A stretch of 64,000 nt of DNA from Isoetes taiwanensis (lineage: Eukaryota; Streptophyta; Lycopodiopsida; Isoetales; Isoetaceae): positions 5,664,323-5,728,322 of the forward strand of contig JAJEKV010000060.1 in the NCBI GenBank assembly GCA_021234155.1. The letters run 5' to 3'. The notes beneath the pieces are model-generated. The model did no database searches. It was not told where the DNA came from and saw only the letters and a list, made by a program, of their open reading frames with translations. This document shows positions 33,952 to 46,077 of this stretch, in pieces. A program made the translations under genes and the position numbers. Each line of letters starts with the position of its first letter. The stretch's first letter is position 1.

Positions 33952-36068
33952 CTATACAGTTTGACATGAAGATGATTGTGGCTTTCTTGGCTTCTTTATG
34001 TCTTTTTCCAGCTTCTTTTGGAAGACTTTCTCTGAGCTGCTTAACATCCGATTCAGACTCCACCAATGGAACCCATGTTGTATAACAACAATGTCATATC
34101 TGGGTTTTATCCTATTCTCTAAACTATAGCCAAAATACTGTGGGAAGTACTTTAACTCATCCTTCGACCTATTTGTCCCCACAAAAAACTCCCATTTTCT
34201 TCTTATGTTCCCATCAACATTTAATCCCAAAATTTGCGGGAATCTGCCAAGCATTAAGACGACATCTTTATTACTGTAGCCCTGATCAAGTAGAAATTCA
34301 ACTGAGGGTTTGATGTTCTCTTCTACGCTTAGGCCAAAGATTTGAGGATATAGCAGCAATATGCTTCTTATATTAACTAACCCAATGCTTTCAAAATAAG
34401 CAACCACTTTCTTCAATTTAGACTCTACTCCATAACCAACAATATGAGGGAATTTAGTTAACACTCGTCCGACTTCTTCGCTCGTTATTCCTGATTCTAG
34501 AAGAAAATTGACATTATCACAAATTTTCTGGTCACTATATGTGAGTATATGAGGAAACATCATCAGAATCTTTCTCCAGGAGTCCCTTTTGACACCTAAG
34601 CTCTCCAAATATCTGACAGTTGGCAGGAGGTTGAAGTTCACACTACATCCGAAAAACTGTGGCCGCCTCAAAACTATATCTGGAATCTCTGAGGGATTGA
34701 CTCCTAGATCCAGGCATAACTTAACAGCTGGTTTCATAGTTGCATCTACATTGTAGCCTGCGAGATGAGGTACCCGGGTGACAATGGAATGCACTTGCTC
34801 TGAGTTTACCCCAATGCTTTCAAGATATATGAGAGAAGCTCTAGGAACAGTTTTGACATCTCGAACAGCTTGAGGTTTTTGCAACGCCTTGAAAGGGTTT
34901 ACAAAAAGTTTCTCTGCAGCTTTTGAGGAAGTTTCAAAACCCAGAATATAGTTAAGAGTGTTCTCTCCATGCTCAGTCTGCAAGTCTTCAAGATAGGAAA
35001 GCAATGTTTCACGAATCTCATGGGTTGATAGCTCTCTTCCTGCAAACATTTTGCATTAATGCTTTCAAAGATCCAGGAACATTGTAATCTTACACGATAT
35101 TAACACCTTGTCTACATCGTGCTTTTTCTAAAACTTCTCTTCTAACTTACAAAATATTATGTTTTTTGGTGAACTATAAGGTGCAAATACTTTTTACAAC
35201 ATTATGGATTGTGGATAAATAGTGACAGAACTTACCACACAGATACCGCATTCGATGACGCGAATGCAGGACATATACCAAGTGTAAAACAAAAGAGTGC
35301 GCCTTGTTTGCAATTCGTGATTCAAGCCCAGGAACAAGGGAATTATTCTTGAGAAATTGTGTAAGTACTGCTTTTGCCTCTTCTCTATCATAAATCAATT
35401 GTTTGTCATCTATACGGCACAGATCCATGTCTTCCACTGCATAGAAATCGGACATAAGCGGACTTTATGGGAACAACTTGTCAAATGCGACAAAATATGA
35501 AAAAACTTCCATTAACAAAAACAAGATAGAGAGGCAAAATTCGTGGGTAGTGCAGCTCTTTGAAAAATTGTTAAACAAAGCAGAATCATTTGTTCCCATA
35601 TACTGAATTATCATGTTTAGACATGGGGATGAGAGATTATGATTCTCATGGGGAGTCATGTTCTAAATCTGCTACTAGTAAACATGATAATTTCTTAACT
35701 CTCTGTAAATATAAAATAGACAAACCTGAACTTGGATGCTTAGCCTCCACCATATTAACAACTCCAGGTTCCAGAGCAACTTCTGTTGTTTCGTGCTGGA
35801 TGTCTTGTTGTCTCCGCAGCTTCTGCTGCTGAACAAGCTCAATAATGGATACGCGCCCACCATTTGGGTCCTGCTTTAAGGCTAAAACAGCCCTCGTGCA
35901 ACCCCTAAAGCTCTGACAAAGGCTCAAACAATGAGAAGCCTCAAACCCCACAAAATGTTGCTTGTGATAAGCCTCATTCTTGGATTTGGGGATGATAGGA
36001 AATAAGCAATCGCGTACTTGTCCTTGACACTCGGATCTATGAAGCGAACGTGCCGTTCCAATATACAT
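33952..36068 (-). CDS. mTERF-family organelle protein, three exons
   Basis: mTERF proteins bind organelle nucleic acids and act in transcription, splicing or ribosome biogenesis in mitochondria or plastids. Exons on the minus strand are 36068-35726, 35436-35236 and 35039-33952. They join with phases 1 and 1 and GT-AG borders to 543 residues. Residues 1 to about 80 are Ser/Cys/Arg-containing with few acids, compatible with a transit peptide. Residues about 250-510 carry seven roughly 35-residue mTERF repeats (examples: VTRVPHLAGYNVDATMKPAV, LTKFPHIVGYGVESKLKKVV, LGRFPQILGLNVDGNIRRKW). The C-terminus is basic (KKLEKDIKKPRKPQ). The ATG at 36068 is the first in frame. It ends about 560 bp from the rbcS stop, tail to tail. 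Which mTERF orthologue it is, and which organelle, cannot be settled here. Confidence 0.93.
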
Positions 36069-36890
36069 TGAGAGTTGGGGCCTGTCCCATGAATTGAATC
36101 TTCCTTAAGCGTAGAACAGGTATACAGTTCTGGGTTTATCAGCCACGTGGCTTTACTTAGTCACATGAAGTTTTTTTCCGCCCTTCATCAGTAGCTTAGA
36201 AGCTTAGAAAATTTTATTCAGCATCACACCGCTCACCGCGCGAGAGCTGAGTCGGAATTTTGTGCCCGGCTGAGGCAGTGCTTAACAAGCCGAGTGAACT
36301 CAGCAGATGAGACCAAAAAATTTCCACACAACAGAGGTCAGCACCATGTGAACGGCTGCGTGGTTCAGGAGTTCAACGCGGGGCAGTAGGGTTTCAGCCC
36401 CCGAACCCATGTGATCGCTACATTAATTGCTATGCTTGGTTTGCACTTGAACTTCGAATGGTTTTGAACCTATGGTATCGTCTTTGTGTTTCGCGCACCT
36501 AAAGGCATTTTTTTTTTTGGGGTTGGTGGTTGTGTTGTGTGTGTGTGGTGTCGTCTAAAACCCAACTTTGCTATCGCCATAGCCCTGCTTCGTGACAATC
36601 GATGCCTAGGCATGCAGGGTCTACGGCCCCCTAATCGTGCACCAGGCAAGGCCCCTCACATAAGAGCCATGTCGGACTGCTTCACGGCATTCTCATGGTC
36701 GTGATGTCTGTTGCTACCAACACTCAGCCACTTATTGCCACCTTTTTCAAGCTACCATGGGTAAAATGGCCGGGCCTTTGCCAAATTAGCAGTCCAATCC
36801 TAATCTTCAAGTGAACTTTTGTAGGATTGCTTCGCCAAATTTTGTCGGATTCCTCTAGTTTTCAATTGCAGCAAAAAAAGAAAAACTCTA
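36069..36890. other. mTERF upstream region, no gene
   Basis: Contains the presumed minus-strand promoter of the mTERF gene (36069 onward) and GT-rich sequence (TTGTGTTGTGTGTGTGTGGTG, 36530-36550). No TATA box is convincing, and the plus-strand ORF at 36486 has no domain. Confidence 0.35.
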
Positions 36891-38500
36891 GTTTAAATCC
36901 AAACACAATTGGGGCTAGATGGTTGAACATTGCAGGCCTCCTATATAAGGAGGTGGGAATTGAATTGATCATTGAACACTTTTCTTCAATCACTATTGGA
37001 GCACAGAAGAGTGCTTCATCTAGCTTTTTCAATGCACTTCCTGTCTAACCTTCTTCAATTGTTTCATATTGGTCACTGCTTCTCCTACTTAGATTTGGAA
37101 CTCCACGCATCAAACCAGTTCAAGGACATGGCTCGCGCCCACAAGTGGCTAGGAATCCCATCCTCGCACAAGAGGGAAAGGATGGTTTCCTCGTCCTTGG
37201 TTGCTACTAAAAAGGCAGCAAGTTTCATCATCTGAAATGCTATGGTTACACCAGTTGAAGTGGGAAATGCATTGGCGTCTAACCAAAACATGGAGATCTT
37301 GCAAGCCTTGGATCTCATTTCAGATTTTCAAATTGGCACAAGGCATAAAGATGAGGAGATAATTTCTGATCACTATCCACTTTATTTATCATTAAAATGA
37401 CAGCTTACACCTCTTCAACCCGTTGCTATCTATACTCATGCCTCTTGCATTTGCTTGACTTATTCTAGATCTTTTGTATATGCATAGACATTAGCTCCTG
37501 CACTTGAAGGTATTTTGAATTACCCAACTCTTCAAGAGCGTAATGCTGCATTTACTAATGCTTTGCTTACTTCTGCTATCTCCACACGCTTCTGGTGTTG
37601 CTCATGCCCCATGTTATTTTTTTTAAGAGATAGATTTATAGTCTCTTCAACATTCTGTTATGAAGTGCCATGCCATCTTCACTATATCAGCAAGATGCAT
37701 CACATGGATGATGATAGGTACCCTCTTCTCGCGCTTGTTATTATGGCTGAATCTCCTCAGCATTTGAAACGATATTGGAAAGAGCATTGCAATGCATGGT
37801 TTTCCCCTGGTCTATGCAACCAGAACACTATATGATGCTTGTTAGTCCTGATCCCGGGCTTTTGCAACAATATATAGATGGTTGTTTTTCTCGAAAGATA
37901 TGAGATGCAATTACCTTAGCCCAAGTTAAAATTGGCCATTATCATGCACATAAATTCCACTTTGTCACTAGGACCATAAGATTATTTGGTTGCTTGCTTG
38001 TCCAGGAAAAAGCTTGTAGCTACTGCACCAATTCGCACATGGTCCACAAGCTACGGATTGAGACAGGTAGATGGAGCGGCTGCAATTGCCATGAGAAGTG
38101 AGATTATGTGCATGTTGCCAGTTACAGGTTATTGAAGATGAAAGCCATACTCTTCTCAGATGTCCTGCTCTTGAGATGGTCAAAAATCCTTATTTGACTC
38201 TAGCCTTCCATTCCACGCTCCCACAACTTCTCAGAGCCCCATCTATGCTTTGGCTTAGCATTAAACATACTTGAGGTTCTAGATGAGCATTCAAGTACTA
38301 AGCCCTGAGTATTCATCGTGGTCTACTTATTTTTTCTTGATTATCTAGTATCATCATTACTGCAAAGTTTTTTCCCTTGAAAATCTTTCGAGGCAGTGGT
38401 TTTTTTAATCCTAGTAGTAATGGTTGTACTAGCCCGTTATAGGGTTCCATGGCCTCTTGGTCTTCGTGCACGTTAAAAATTCTATTCTATTCTATTCTAC
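36891..38500 (+). mobile_element. rearranged LINE fragment with endonuclease end and (ATTCT)n tail
   Basis: Plus-strand pieces in LINE order: IGTRHKDEEIISDHYPLYLS (about 37330-37400), matching the SDH motif at the end of the AP-like endonuclease; LQERNAAFTNALLTSA (linker); MHHMDDDRYPLLALVIM and YWKEHCNAWFSPG; then LRIETGRW (about 38055-38080) with the zinc-binding tail VIEDESHTLL in broken frames. The RT core is missing. The 3' end carries TTTTTTTAATCCTAGTAGTAATGG-type sequence also present at 40760-40800, and finishes in ATTCT iterations (38479-38500). Many stops; non-functional. Confidence 0.6.
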
Positions 38501-39839
38501 CATGTTAAAGTCTCCCAGCATCGTCCATGCTATGTGATCTCCAAAACTTTTTATTATATATCTGAGAGTTGCCTATAGAGCATCTCCCACTTTAAGATAA
38601 TTATGGGCATATATGTTTACAATCCCCATGCTCGATTATTCTGTTGCCACACAATAATAGGTAAGAATATTTTCTTGAGATCACAATATAGTAACTGTTT
38701 AATTCAGCCATTTATAATTTTGGTGGTGGATTATATAGCTATATAGTTCTCTCTGGAGTGCTCGGTAGATTTCTAAAGTCGTAACCACTTGTTACTTCTA
38801 GACACGACATTCTCTGGCAATGGTTCCTTGTCCTATCATCAAAAGTAAAGCTCTTCAGACTCCCCAAATAATTGATTCATATAATAGTGTGCTAATTCTT
38901 CTTCAATATCTTTATAACACTATGTAGAGCAAATTAATATGGTAACATTTGCCACAAGAACATGGCATCAATGCTTCCTCTTCCAAGAAGATGCCATCAA
39001 AACGCCAACAACAATGCGAATGTAAACAACATAAGCAACATAAATGCAAGCATATACTGCTCCCAAGTGGTATTGCTTACACGCATTAGAAACGCAGTAG
39101 GATTTGATATGTGACCATGGATTTCACTCCGAGTGCCTGTGCTAAGAAGGCTTTCTACACATATTCTAAGTCATTCCAAGTCGCAAGGGACACCACCGGA
39201 TCCCATACCTCGATCCTGTACAGAAGAATGGGCTCCACTAGTACCCTGAACAGATGTGATTGATGGCCCCAATCATAGAGCTCTGGCCTGTGGCTGTTGC
39301 TCTGCATTGCAAAAAGCGCTTTTTAACAGGTCGTCACTCGTAATTGGATAATTGTGTCCCAACACAGGGGCCTTGGATGACGTGAGGATGAGATAAAAAC
39401 CATATAGATAGTTGTCAAAGAATAATGTTTTAGAATCATATACTATTTATTTCTAATTTTGAGGGGTCTGGTGCTTTTATTTTTTACTTTTGCAATACCA
39501 GCCAATGTTGATCATGCAGAGTACATCATAAAAATAGAAAAGATAGATAGATAGTATCTAGAATTATCAGTAATCTCATTTTTATGGTCCGGTGAACATG
39601 GCACCACATCTAGAGATTCCTTGGTCTAGTAATTATCTTCTTTCAGCCTTGCATTCAACTTGACTACGGATGATTAGCGGCATCCTATTTAGAAGTTGTA
39701 CTGCCTTTTTCTACTTCTCAACATCATTCTTTGCCCTAGCCATTGCCCTCAACATTGTGTTCCCTTACTACCAATACTGGATCTATCAAAGTCGTCTATT
39801 ATCAAGTACCTGGATGACTAGAATGGATGCTCATGGACA
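38501..39839. other. AT-rich intergenic sequence
   Basis: No gene, tandem array or element end recognised apart from a short GATA run at 39540-39556. ORFs are short and scattered. Confidence 0.35.
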
Positions 39840-40870
39840 TTGCTAGTGGGTCTATACATGGTTCAGGCAATGGCATGCAATTAATGGAGGTTCAAGTAGG
39901 CTATGAAAATTGGCCAAGTTTGGATCCAAAGCCATCTGTTAGCTATGCCACTTGACTGGTCCAAGAGACATGTTTCTTACCTCTTAAGAGGGCAGCACTT
40001 GATAAACACAACATCTATTTCCAGAAAGTTGTCAATATGGACGATGCCCATCTTCTGAACCTGGCTTACACCATGGCAATGGGACCGTAGTGGCTCAAGG
40101 ATAGTTGGAAGGACAAGAGAGCTCAGTGCCTAGTCAGATGGAATGTGCAGGAGCATAAATGCATATAGGTGGACACAGAGGCCGATGGCGATGCATATAG
40201 GTGGACACAGAGGCCGATCGTGATAGTCTGAGGCATTACCTTGACACTGGTTTTCCCCGCAAGCCTTGGGACCCCAGGGCCTTGGAGCAGTCAAAATGGC
40301 ACATTACAAGCAATGCATAAACCCCATGCTAAACCGCGTCCCATAGTGCTACCTACGTTCATATCTACCCATGAAAAAGCATAGGCTCATCGCCTCCATT
40401 CGCACAGGTGCTCACCATCTCCAAATTGAGACATGTAGCCACGCCAAGGCAGGCTTTGTTAGTGCTGGCAGATGAGAGCCATTGAGGATGAATGCACACT
40501 TTCCAGAGCTGGCCGACATATGATCAGATCTGGGTATGCTACGCTCTCTTGGTCAGGTCTAACGAGCCACTACTCATGATACTGAACATGCCTTCGGTGC
40601 GATCACTAGGAGCATACATTCAGGAGATAATAGATCTGAGGACTTAGATATACCCCCGGACAACCACTTCATGCACAGGAAATACATGATCATGTACATA
40701 TGTATATTTGTACAGCTTGTCAGCAGTCCTATTGCTGCCACGGTTTTTCCTTTGTAAACCCTTCGGTGCAAGGGTTTTTTAATCTAGGCAGTAATATGCC
40801 TGATGCGGTCTTGTATTGGGTCCCATAGATCGATTGGTTCTGTGGACAATAAAAAACATTCAATTCAATT
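39840..40870 (+). mobile_element. second LINE 3' fragment
   Basis: The plus strand reads, with stops, FLPLKRAALDKHNIYFQKVV, AQCLVRWNVQEHKCI, then RLHSHRCSPSP and MRAIEDECTLSRA, the degraded zinc-binding tail of a LINE ORF2. It is homologous to 18735-19000 and 38020-38190. The 3' part (GGTGCAAGGGTTTTTTAATC, then TGGACAATAAAAAACATTCAATTCAATT at about 40850-40875) matches the 3' end of the 36891-38500 copy in outline. No start or RT core is present. An internal 30-bp near-repeat ATGCATATAGGTGGACACAGAG lies at 40162-40215. Confidence 0.55.
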
Positions 40871-41130
40871 AACAAAATAAATCCAAACTTGTTGAGAAAT
40901 GGAAAGCAGACTGGCAAAGTCTTCAAAATACCTTGACCAAATCGGCCTTCATATATATTTTAAACATGCACCAGAGCTTGAATACCATTTGCAATGCTAA
41001 TGCTCGTTCAATTATAAAGGAGATATTATTACAAGGAGCAGTCACAACTTGAGATCCTCCACCTCTTATAGACGCCACTGGGGCAGATGCATATGTCAAT
41101 ACTTGAGAAGCTAACCTACATCTCAGAGGC
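40871..41130. other. spacer, no gene
   Basis: Short AT-rich sequence with no supported ORF; the first bases are the end of the preceding LINE fragment. Confidence 0.3.
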
Positions 41131-41570
41131 ATTGGAGGAGTTGGGCACAACAACCGTATAAGAATTCCTTACCTTTCATCCTTAATGAAGCACACAAAAG
41201 TAAAAAAGGTTTATCTCACAAGCTTGCTTATACCTGACATCCTTGTTTGGGCCGCTGCCAGACGAAGTGTGTCTCATATGTAATTTTTCGTCTTGTTTCT
41301 TTTGCCTTGCCTATTTTCCCCCCTTGAAACATCATACGTCTCATTTTCGCATTGGACGAGCTGGGCACAACAACTGTATAAGAATTCCTTACCTTTCATC
41401 CTTAATGAAGCACACAAAAGTAAAAAAGGTTTATCTTACAAGCTTGCTTATACCTAACATCTTGTTTGGGCCGCTGCCAAGCGAAGTGTGTCTCATATGT
41501 AATTTTTCGTCTTGTTTCTTTTGCCTTGCCTATTTCCCCCCCTTGAATATATCATATGTCTCATTTTCTT
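41131..41570. repeat. 220-bp tandem duplication
   Basis: Units 41131-41350 and 41351-41570 both begin ATTGGA(G/C)GAG(C/T)TGGGCACAACAAC and run through AAGAATTCCTTACCTTTCATCC and GTGTGTCTCATATGTAATTTT. They differ at about ten positions by eye. The plus-strand ORF at 41243 merely spans the junction. Confidence 0.9.
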
Positions 41571-42943
41571 AAGCATCTAATGAAAATATTCCAAACATCT
41601 TTCTAAAATATTTATAAATCTTCAAAGAACGTTTAGGATGGGGATATGTGTCAATAAAAAGATGTTGAAGGAAGTAAAAAAAGTATTTTATTTCAAGCCT
41701 GAAAAAAATATGCATTACCTGACATTTGAATATTGAATGTGCCCACAAGATGGAACGACGGTTTAGAGTTTAGTGTTGTGACATGTGCAATGTGGTTTGC
41801 ACATGTGGTTGCGGCATGCCTTTTTAGTCGGACATTTGGGCATGCCCATGTTGCTTGGCAAGAAAAGATCATAAACATATTTGTTTGATATGTTTATTAT
41901 GTTGAATTTTTATTGTACATGGATCTTTGGTCTAGTGGTAACATCTTAGTTTTAGAATAGCTATGTCTTGAGTTCGAGAATGCTTAGAGATGCCGAGTGT
42001 ATAGATTTGTTTTTGTTTTATGTCTCGAGTTTGAGACCATCCAGAGCTGCACTATATAGATAGCTATGGCTCGAGTTCAAGAGAGTTGTACTATGTACAA
42101 ATTTGTTCTTGCCTTATGTCTCGAGTTTGAGACCATTCGGAGTTGCACTATATGTATATAGTTTTGTTCCATGGCAATTATCTGTTGAAATATTTATATG
42201 CCATTAACCAATAACTACAGATTATTGGCATTCTGACTTTAAGCCAAAAACCAGTAGCAATAGATTATTGGCACTCTAAATTTCAGGCGAAAACTAATAT
42301 GGTGTAAGCACGGGAAAGTTGTCCACATTGAACTAGTAAATAATAGCAAAAACTATGTAAAATATTACTCTTATGTGATTGTCTAATAATACAGCAAAAA
42401 GGGCATAAGATAAAATTTAATTTAAAGGAGATCATTGTCAAAGAATTATCCGTACAAGACTATAAAAAAGAAAGACCATTTAGTTTATTTGAAGCAGTCG
42501 TGATACTAAAGGGAAGGTATCAACTAAATTTAGCAAAAGACACCAGCCAGATTAAGCTAAGGCAAAAGGCCACAACTATCTTGAAGAGGGATAACGATCA
42601 TAAATAGGTAACCATCTCTTTGAAGTACCGACAACAGATCTGTAGCATTACCTTACAAAGACAAACCAGTTATCCATTACTAGAGTCACATCCAGATTTT
42701 GAGATTCTAAAGAGTTTCCAATCCAAATTCCTTAGCCAGTTGTTGAATTCCCTTTATCAAAGCTAAAGCAGTATTGATCAAAGCTAAAGCCAGTAGCCAG
42801 GAAACAATGTTATAGTTTTGCCATAGCCCATTCGGAGATGGATCCGATTGGGGGGATAATTGTATGTGCAATACCAATTTGTCCAAATAAGATCCACATT
42901 ATCTAGTGTTCTATTGTTTTTTTGTATAGGCATTGATTCTGTA
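41571..42943. other. AT-rich spacer with TCGAGTTTGAGACCAT repeats
   Basis: A motif CTCGAGTTTGAGACCATYC with GAGTTGCACTATATA recurs three times between 41970 and 42160. The minus-strand ORF at 41878 has no domain. Nothing else can be named. Confidence 0.4.
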
Positions 42944-43661
42944 TGTGACATTCCACGTATTTATATGCCTTTTGGGTATAAATACACGACACGTCATTAT
43001 GAATAATTAATAGTGCATTAATTATTCATAAGCTAAGGTTAGCTATGTAAATCATTAATTATTAAGGTGGAAACGTAACCCTAAACCCTAATTCGAATTT
43101 AGGGCTTAACCTAATATTAAAAAGGCTCGAATATTAAATTAATTAATGATAACCAATCTAGAATTGCCACCTGGCCCAAATCGATTGGGTTAGGCAAACC
43201 TGCTAACTTGGGACATCCAAATTGGGGTTTCTACCCCCAATTTGCCCCAATTCGATTTGGGGGCAGTTGGAGGAGGAGGAGGAGCAGCGTATTCCACCAG
43301 CAGGGCATGGAGAACCTGAGAGATGGGAGATCTAGCTCAGATAACGGTTAGTAGGCTTAGTTAGCTTGAGATTCTAGCTAGGAACTAACCCTTGCTTGTT
43401 AGATGGATAATTAGTCTCTCTATTTTATGCGCTAGATGAGAGTGTGATGGATGTATCAAATATGAATGCTCTCTTTCTGTTCCTCCTGTGTTGTATGGGT
43501 AAAAAGGGGGTAGAGACCTAAAGGTCGTCTAGGATTAGATATGCTCCTAGTTAAAACCCCTTAAATCCCATTATACGCGGCCTGTGCACAAGGGCTCACC
43601 TGGCTGTGGATGCTATGATGTGGTTCAGCAGCATATAACGGGCACAACTGGTGAAGTGGGT
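42944..43661 (+). mobile_element. truncated LTR related to the LTR at the right end of the window
   Basis: Begins TGTGACATTCCACGTATTTAT, aligning with TGTGATGTTCCAAGTATTTAT at 62179. Both share the landmarks GACACGTCA, GCCTGTG(C/T)ACAAG, GATGCTATG and GTGAAGTGGG in the same order. It covers roughly the first half of the LTR and stops at 43661, where the next duplicated unit begins. No primer-binding site is attached. Confidence 0.75.
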
Positions 43662-43999
43662 GAAGTTGATTTTTAAACCACTAGTTAATGTTTTTCCAAA
43701 AATATATTTGAGATATATATTTATGGCTTTCAAAGAAGTCTGTTTAAGATTACATTATATGCCTATTATAATGATGCAAAATGATGAGAAGCTTATTGGA
43801 GATGTGATTAAAAACCTTGTGGTTAGATGACGTATGCTCTCAAACCTCCAAAAAATCTTACTCCGGTATTAGGGAATAAAAAGCCTTAATTTATGTTGCT
43901 AGTATCCCATATAGAAATGACACATGCATTGTTAAAGGCAGATGCATAAAGTAATGTCTAAAGATGCCTGAATTGAACAAGTAAAGCTTTGTTAGATAG
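43662..43999. repeat. duplicated unit B, copy 1 (uninterrupted)
   Basis: 338 bp from GAAGTTGATTTTTAAACCACTAG to CTTTGTTAGATA. It recurs at 44060 onward, where the second copy is split at position 44248 by the LINE insertion. It serves as the empty-site reference for that insertion. Confidence 0.85.
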
Positions 44000-44059
44000 A
44001 GCCCAAAGAAGAACTGGAAAGGAAGTCAAGCAGCTCCAATCAATATGACATAGCTTATA

Positions 44060-44248
44060 GAAGCTGATTTTTCAACAACTAGTTAATGTTTTTCCAAAAA
44101 TATGTCTGAGATATATATTTGTAGCTTTCAAAAAAGTCTGTTTAAGATTATATTACATGCCTATTAGAATGATGCAAAATGATGAGAAGCTTATTAGAGA
44201 TGTGATTAAAACCTTGAGGTTATATGATGTCTGCTCTCAAATCTCCAA
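44060..44248. repeat. duplicated unit B, copy 2, left part
   Basis: Aligns with 43662-43852 at most positions and ends at ...CTCAAATCTCCAA, exactly where a run of 11 T begins. The right part of the same copy resumes at 45898. Confidence 0.85.
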
Positions 44249-45897
44249 TTTTTTTTTTTATCGAACCCCTAGGCAAAACCATCCATATACAGTAAAAAAA
44301 TCATCACTCTTGTACTACTTTGAGGTGTTTGGCCACCTCATCATAATCAACATACTCCACCATATCTAGTTGCTGATCTCCTGACATCAAATTGTCATGC
44401 CACATATTATGGCAAGGAAGAGAGGTAATAGAAACACCATTTCCTAATAAGCTCGCACTGGAAGGACCAGGCTCACATTAATTTGCAACTAGCTTTTTTC
44501 TTGCAGCCTTCTTCAAATTAACCCTCTGCCAAGGCTCTTTAATACACTTTAGACATGATAACCTCAGCCACCCGAATTAACTGAGAAGATACATCAATAG
44601 TATTATCAACATAAGAATCAGGAGCAACCACGAGCACATATGTCTGTACTATAAAGGAACTCAAGGAAGGAGGAATAGTGATGGCAGAAGAAATAGATGA
44701 AGTGATAGGGGAAGGTAACATATGACAAATATCAATTGTAGATTGAGTTGGAGATTGAAGAGGAGCAGAAGAAGGTGGCACCTGCTGGTGACCATAAGGA
44801 CAATGTCGAAAAGAAGAAAATGCCTTTGCATCAGGAAATAAACGAGCCAATTCCGGACCATTCAACAATTTGAGGTCTAACTTCTTGTGCCAAGGACCAC
44901 TTTTCACTACAATACAATCTGGCAATGAAGCATCTACTGGCATGGATATACAAATTCTAAGACCATTCATAATGGAATGAGAAATATGCACCTCGAGTCC
45001 GTTAGTAATCGATACCAAAAATTGATGTATCATCAAATCTGGAGGAAGGTTAGGTAACGAGAACCAACAAGTCATCTTGAGAGAACCAACCATCATAGGT
45101 GTAAAGCCAATAGAATAATACTGATATAAAAGATAGCTACCGCCAAATGAGTCAATTCCCCTAGACACTAATGTATCTACTGCATCACTATTCTCAAATA
45201 TAATCAGAACAAAGTTATGAGATAATAACTTAATTGACTGAAAGGCGAGAACCTGAAGACGACATAGACAAGCGAACTAACCATGAAATCGTGTAAAATC
45301 CAAATAGCCCCTCCAGTAAAGCAGTCAAGAACAGAATATGATGACAAATTTTCAGCACACCTGACATGAGCAGCATGATCCACCTCAAGTACTGGAATAT
45401 TATAAGCTTGAACTAAATTTTGATAGGCAGACTGATAAAGCACATCATCTGAAGGTAATTATTGCTGAAGCTATGTCTGACGAGATTTTAAAACGTCCAG
45501 AATTGCCACCAATTCCTCCTTATTCCCCTCAGCTAGCACCTGTAAAGGAGCTGATACCCGAGCCTTCCTGGATTCACTGGTCACATCTTAGCAAATCCAA
45601 TCGTTAAATCTCTGGTATGCAATTCTAGAAACAGAATTAAAAGACCTTCAAGCAATGGCAGTAGCTTGGAATTGTGAAACCATAGGAGTAGAAGCAGGCA
45701 CACTTGCAGATAAAGGCACACTACTAGAACCTTGAAGGGGAGGAAAATCCCCCTCGTGTAGAACTAGAGAAGCATTCACATCGCAAGGACAAGAATTTAC
45801 AATCCTTACCTCAACAACCATAGTGGATTTAGGTATTGTGGCCTCTGAAGAGGTAGGTGAAGCATTCAAATTAGCAGGAACAAAACCAGAAGGAGCA
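44249..45897 (-). mobile_element. 5'-truncated, ORF1-only LINE insertion with poly(A) tail
   Basis: The 1,649-bp insert splits copy 2 of unit B and is flanked by TCCAA on both sides (44244-44248, 45898-45902). On its own (minus) strand it ends in an A-run of 11 (44259-44249). Its whole length encodes LINE ORF1: an N-terminal LHEGDFPPL segment, then the DUF4283 region (VLIIFENSDAVDTLV, SFGGSYLLYQYYSIGFTP, CWFSLPNLPPDLM, RICISMPVDASLPDCIVVK), then a C-terminal linker ending KHLKVVQE and TGA TGA about 60 bases before the tail. ORF2 (endonuclease, RT) is absent. The 5' end lacks an ATG, typical of truncation. Confidence 0.85.
44539..45897 (-). pseudogene. LINE ORF1 (DUF4283 protein) inside the insertion
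   Basis: LINE ORF1 proteins bind element RNA during retrotransposition. The minus-strand frame from 45897 is open but for TGA at 45648 and three TAA/TAG stops (about 45595, 45477, 45468). A frameshift near 45190 leads into an open 44539-45168 that carries the DUF4283 core. The stops fall where single C-to-T changes at CAA, CAG or CGA would produce them. The usual CCHC knuckle is not clearly present; the region where it would sit reads FSSFRHCPYGHQQ. Not functional. Confidence 0.7.
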
Positions 45898-46057
45898 TCC
45901 AAAAAATCTTACTCCGGTGTTAGAGAATAAAAAGCCTTAATTTATGTTGCTAGTTCCTCATGTAGAAATAACGCATGCATAAAATATTTTTTAAAGGCAG
46001 ATCCATAAAGTAATGTCTAAAGATGCCTGATTGAACAAGCAAAGCTTTTATTAGATA
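45898..46057. repeat. duplicated unit B, copy 2, right part
   Basis: Resumes TCCAAAAAATCTTACTCCGG, matching 43846 onward, and ends at CTTTTATTAGATA. It contains a small insertion ATAAAATATTTT relative to copy 1. Confidence 0.85.
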
Positions 46058-46077
46058 CTCGCTTTTATGAACAAGGG

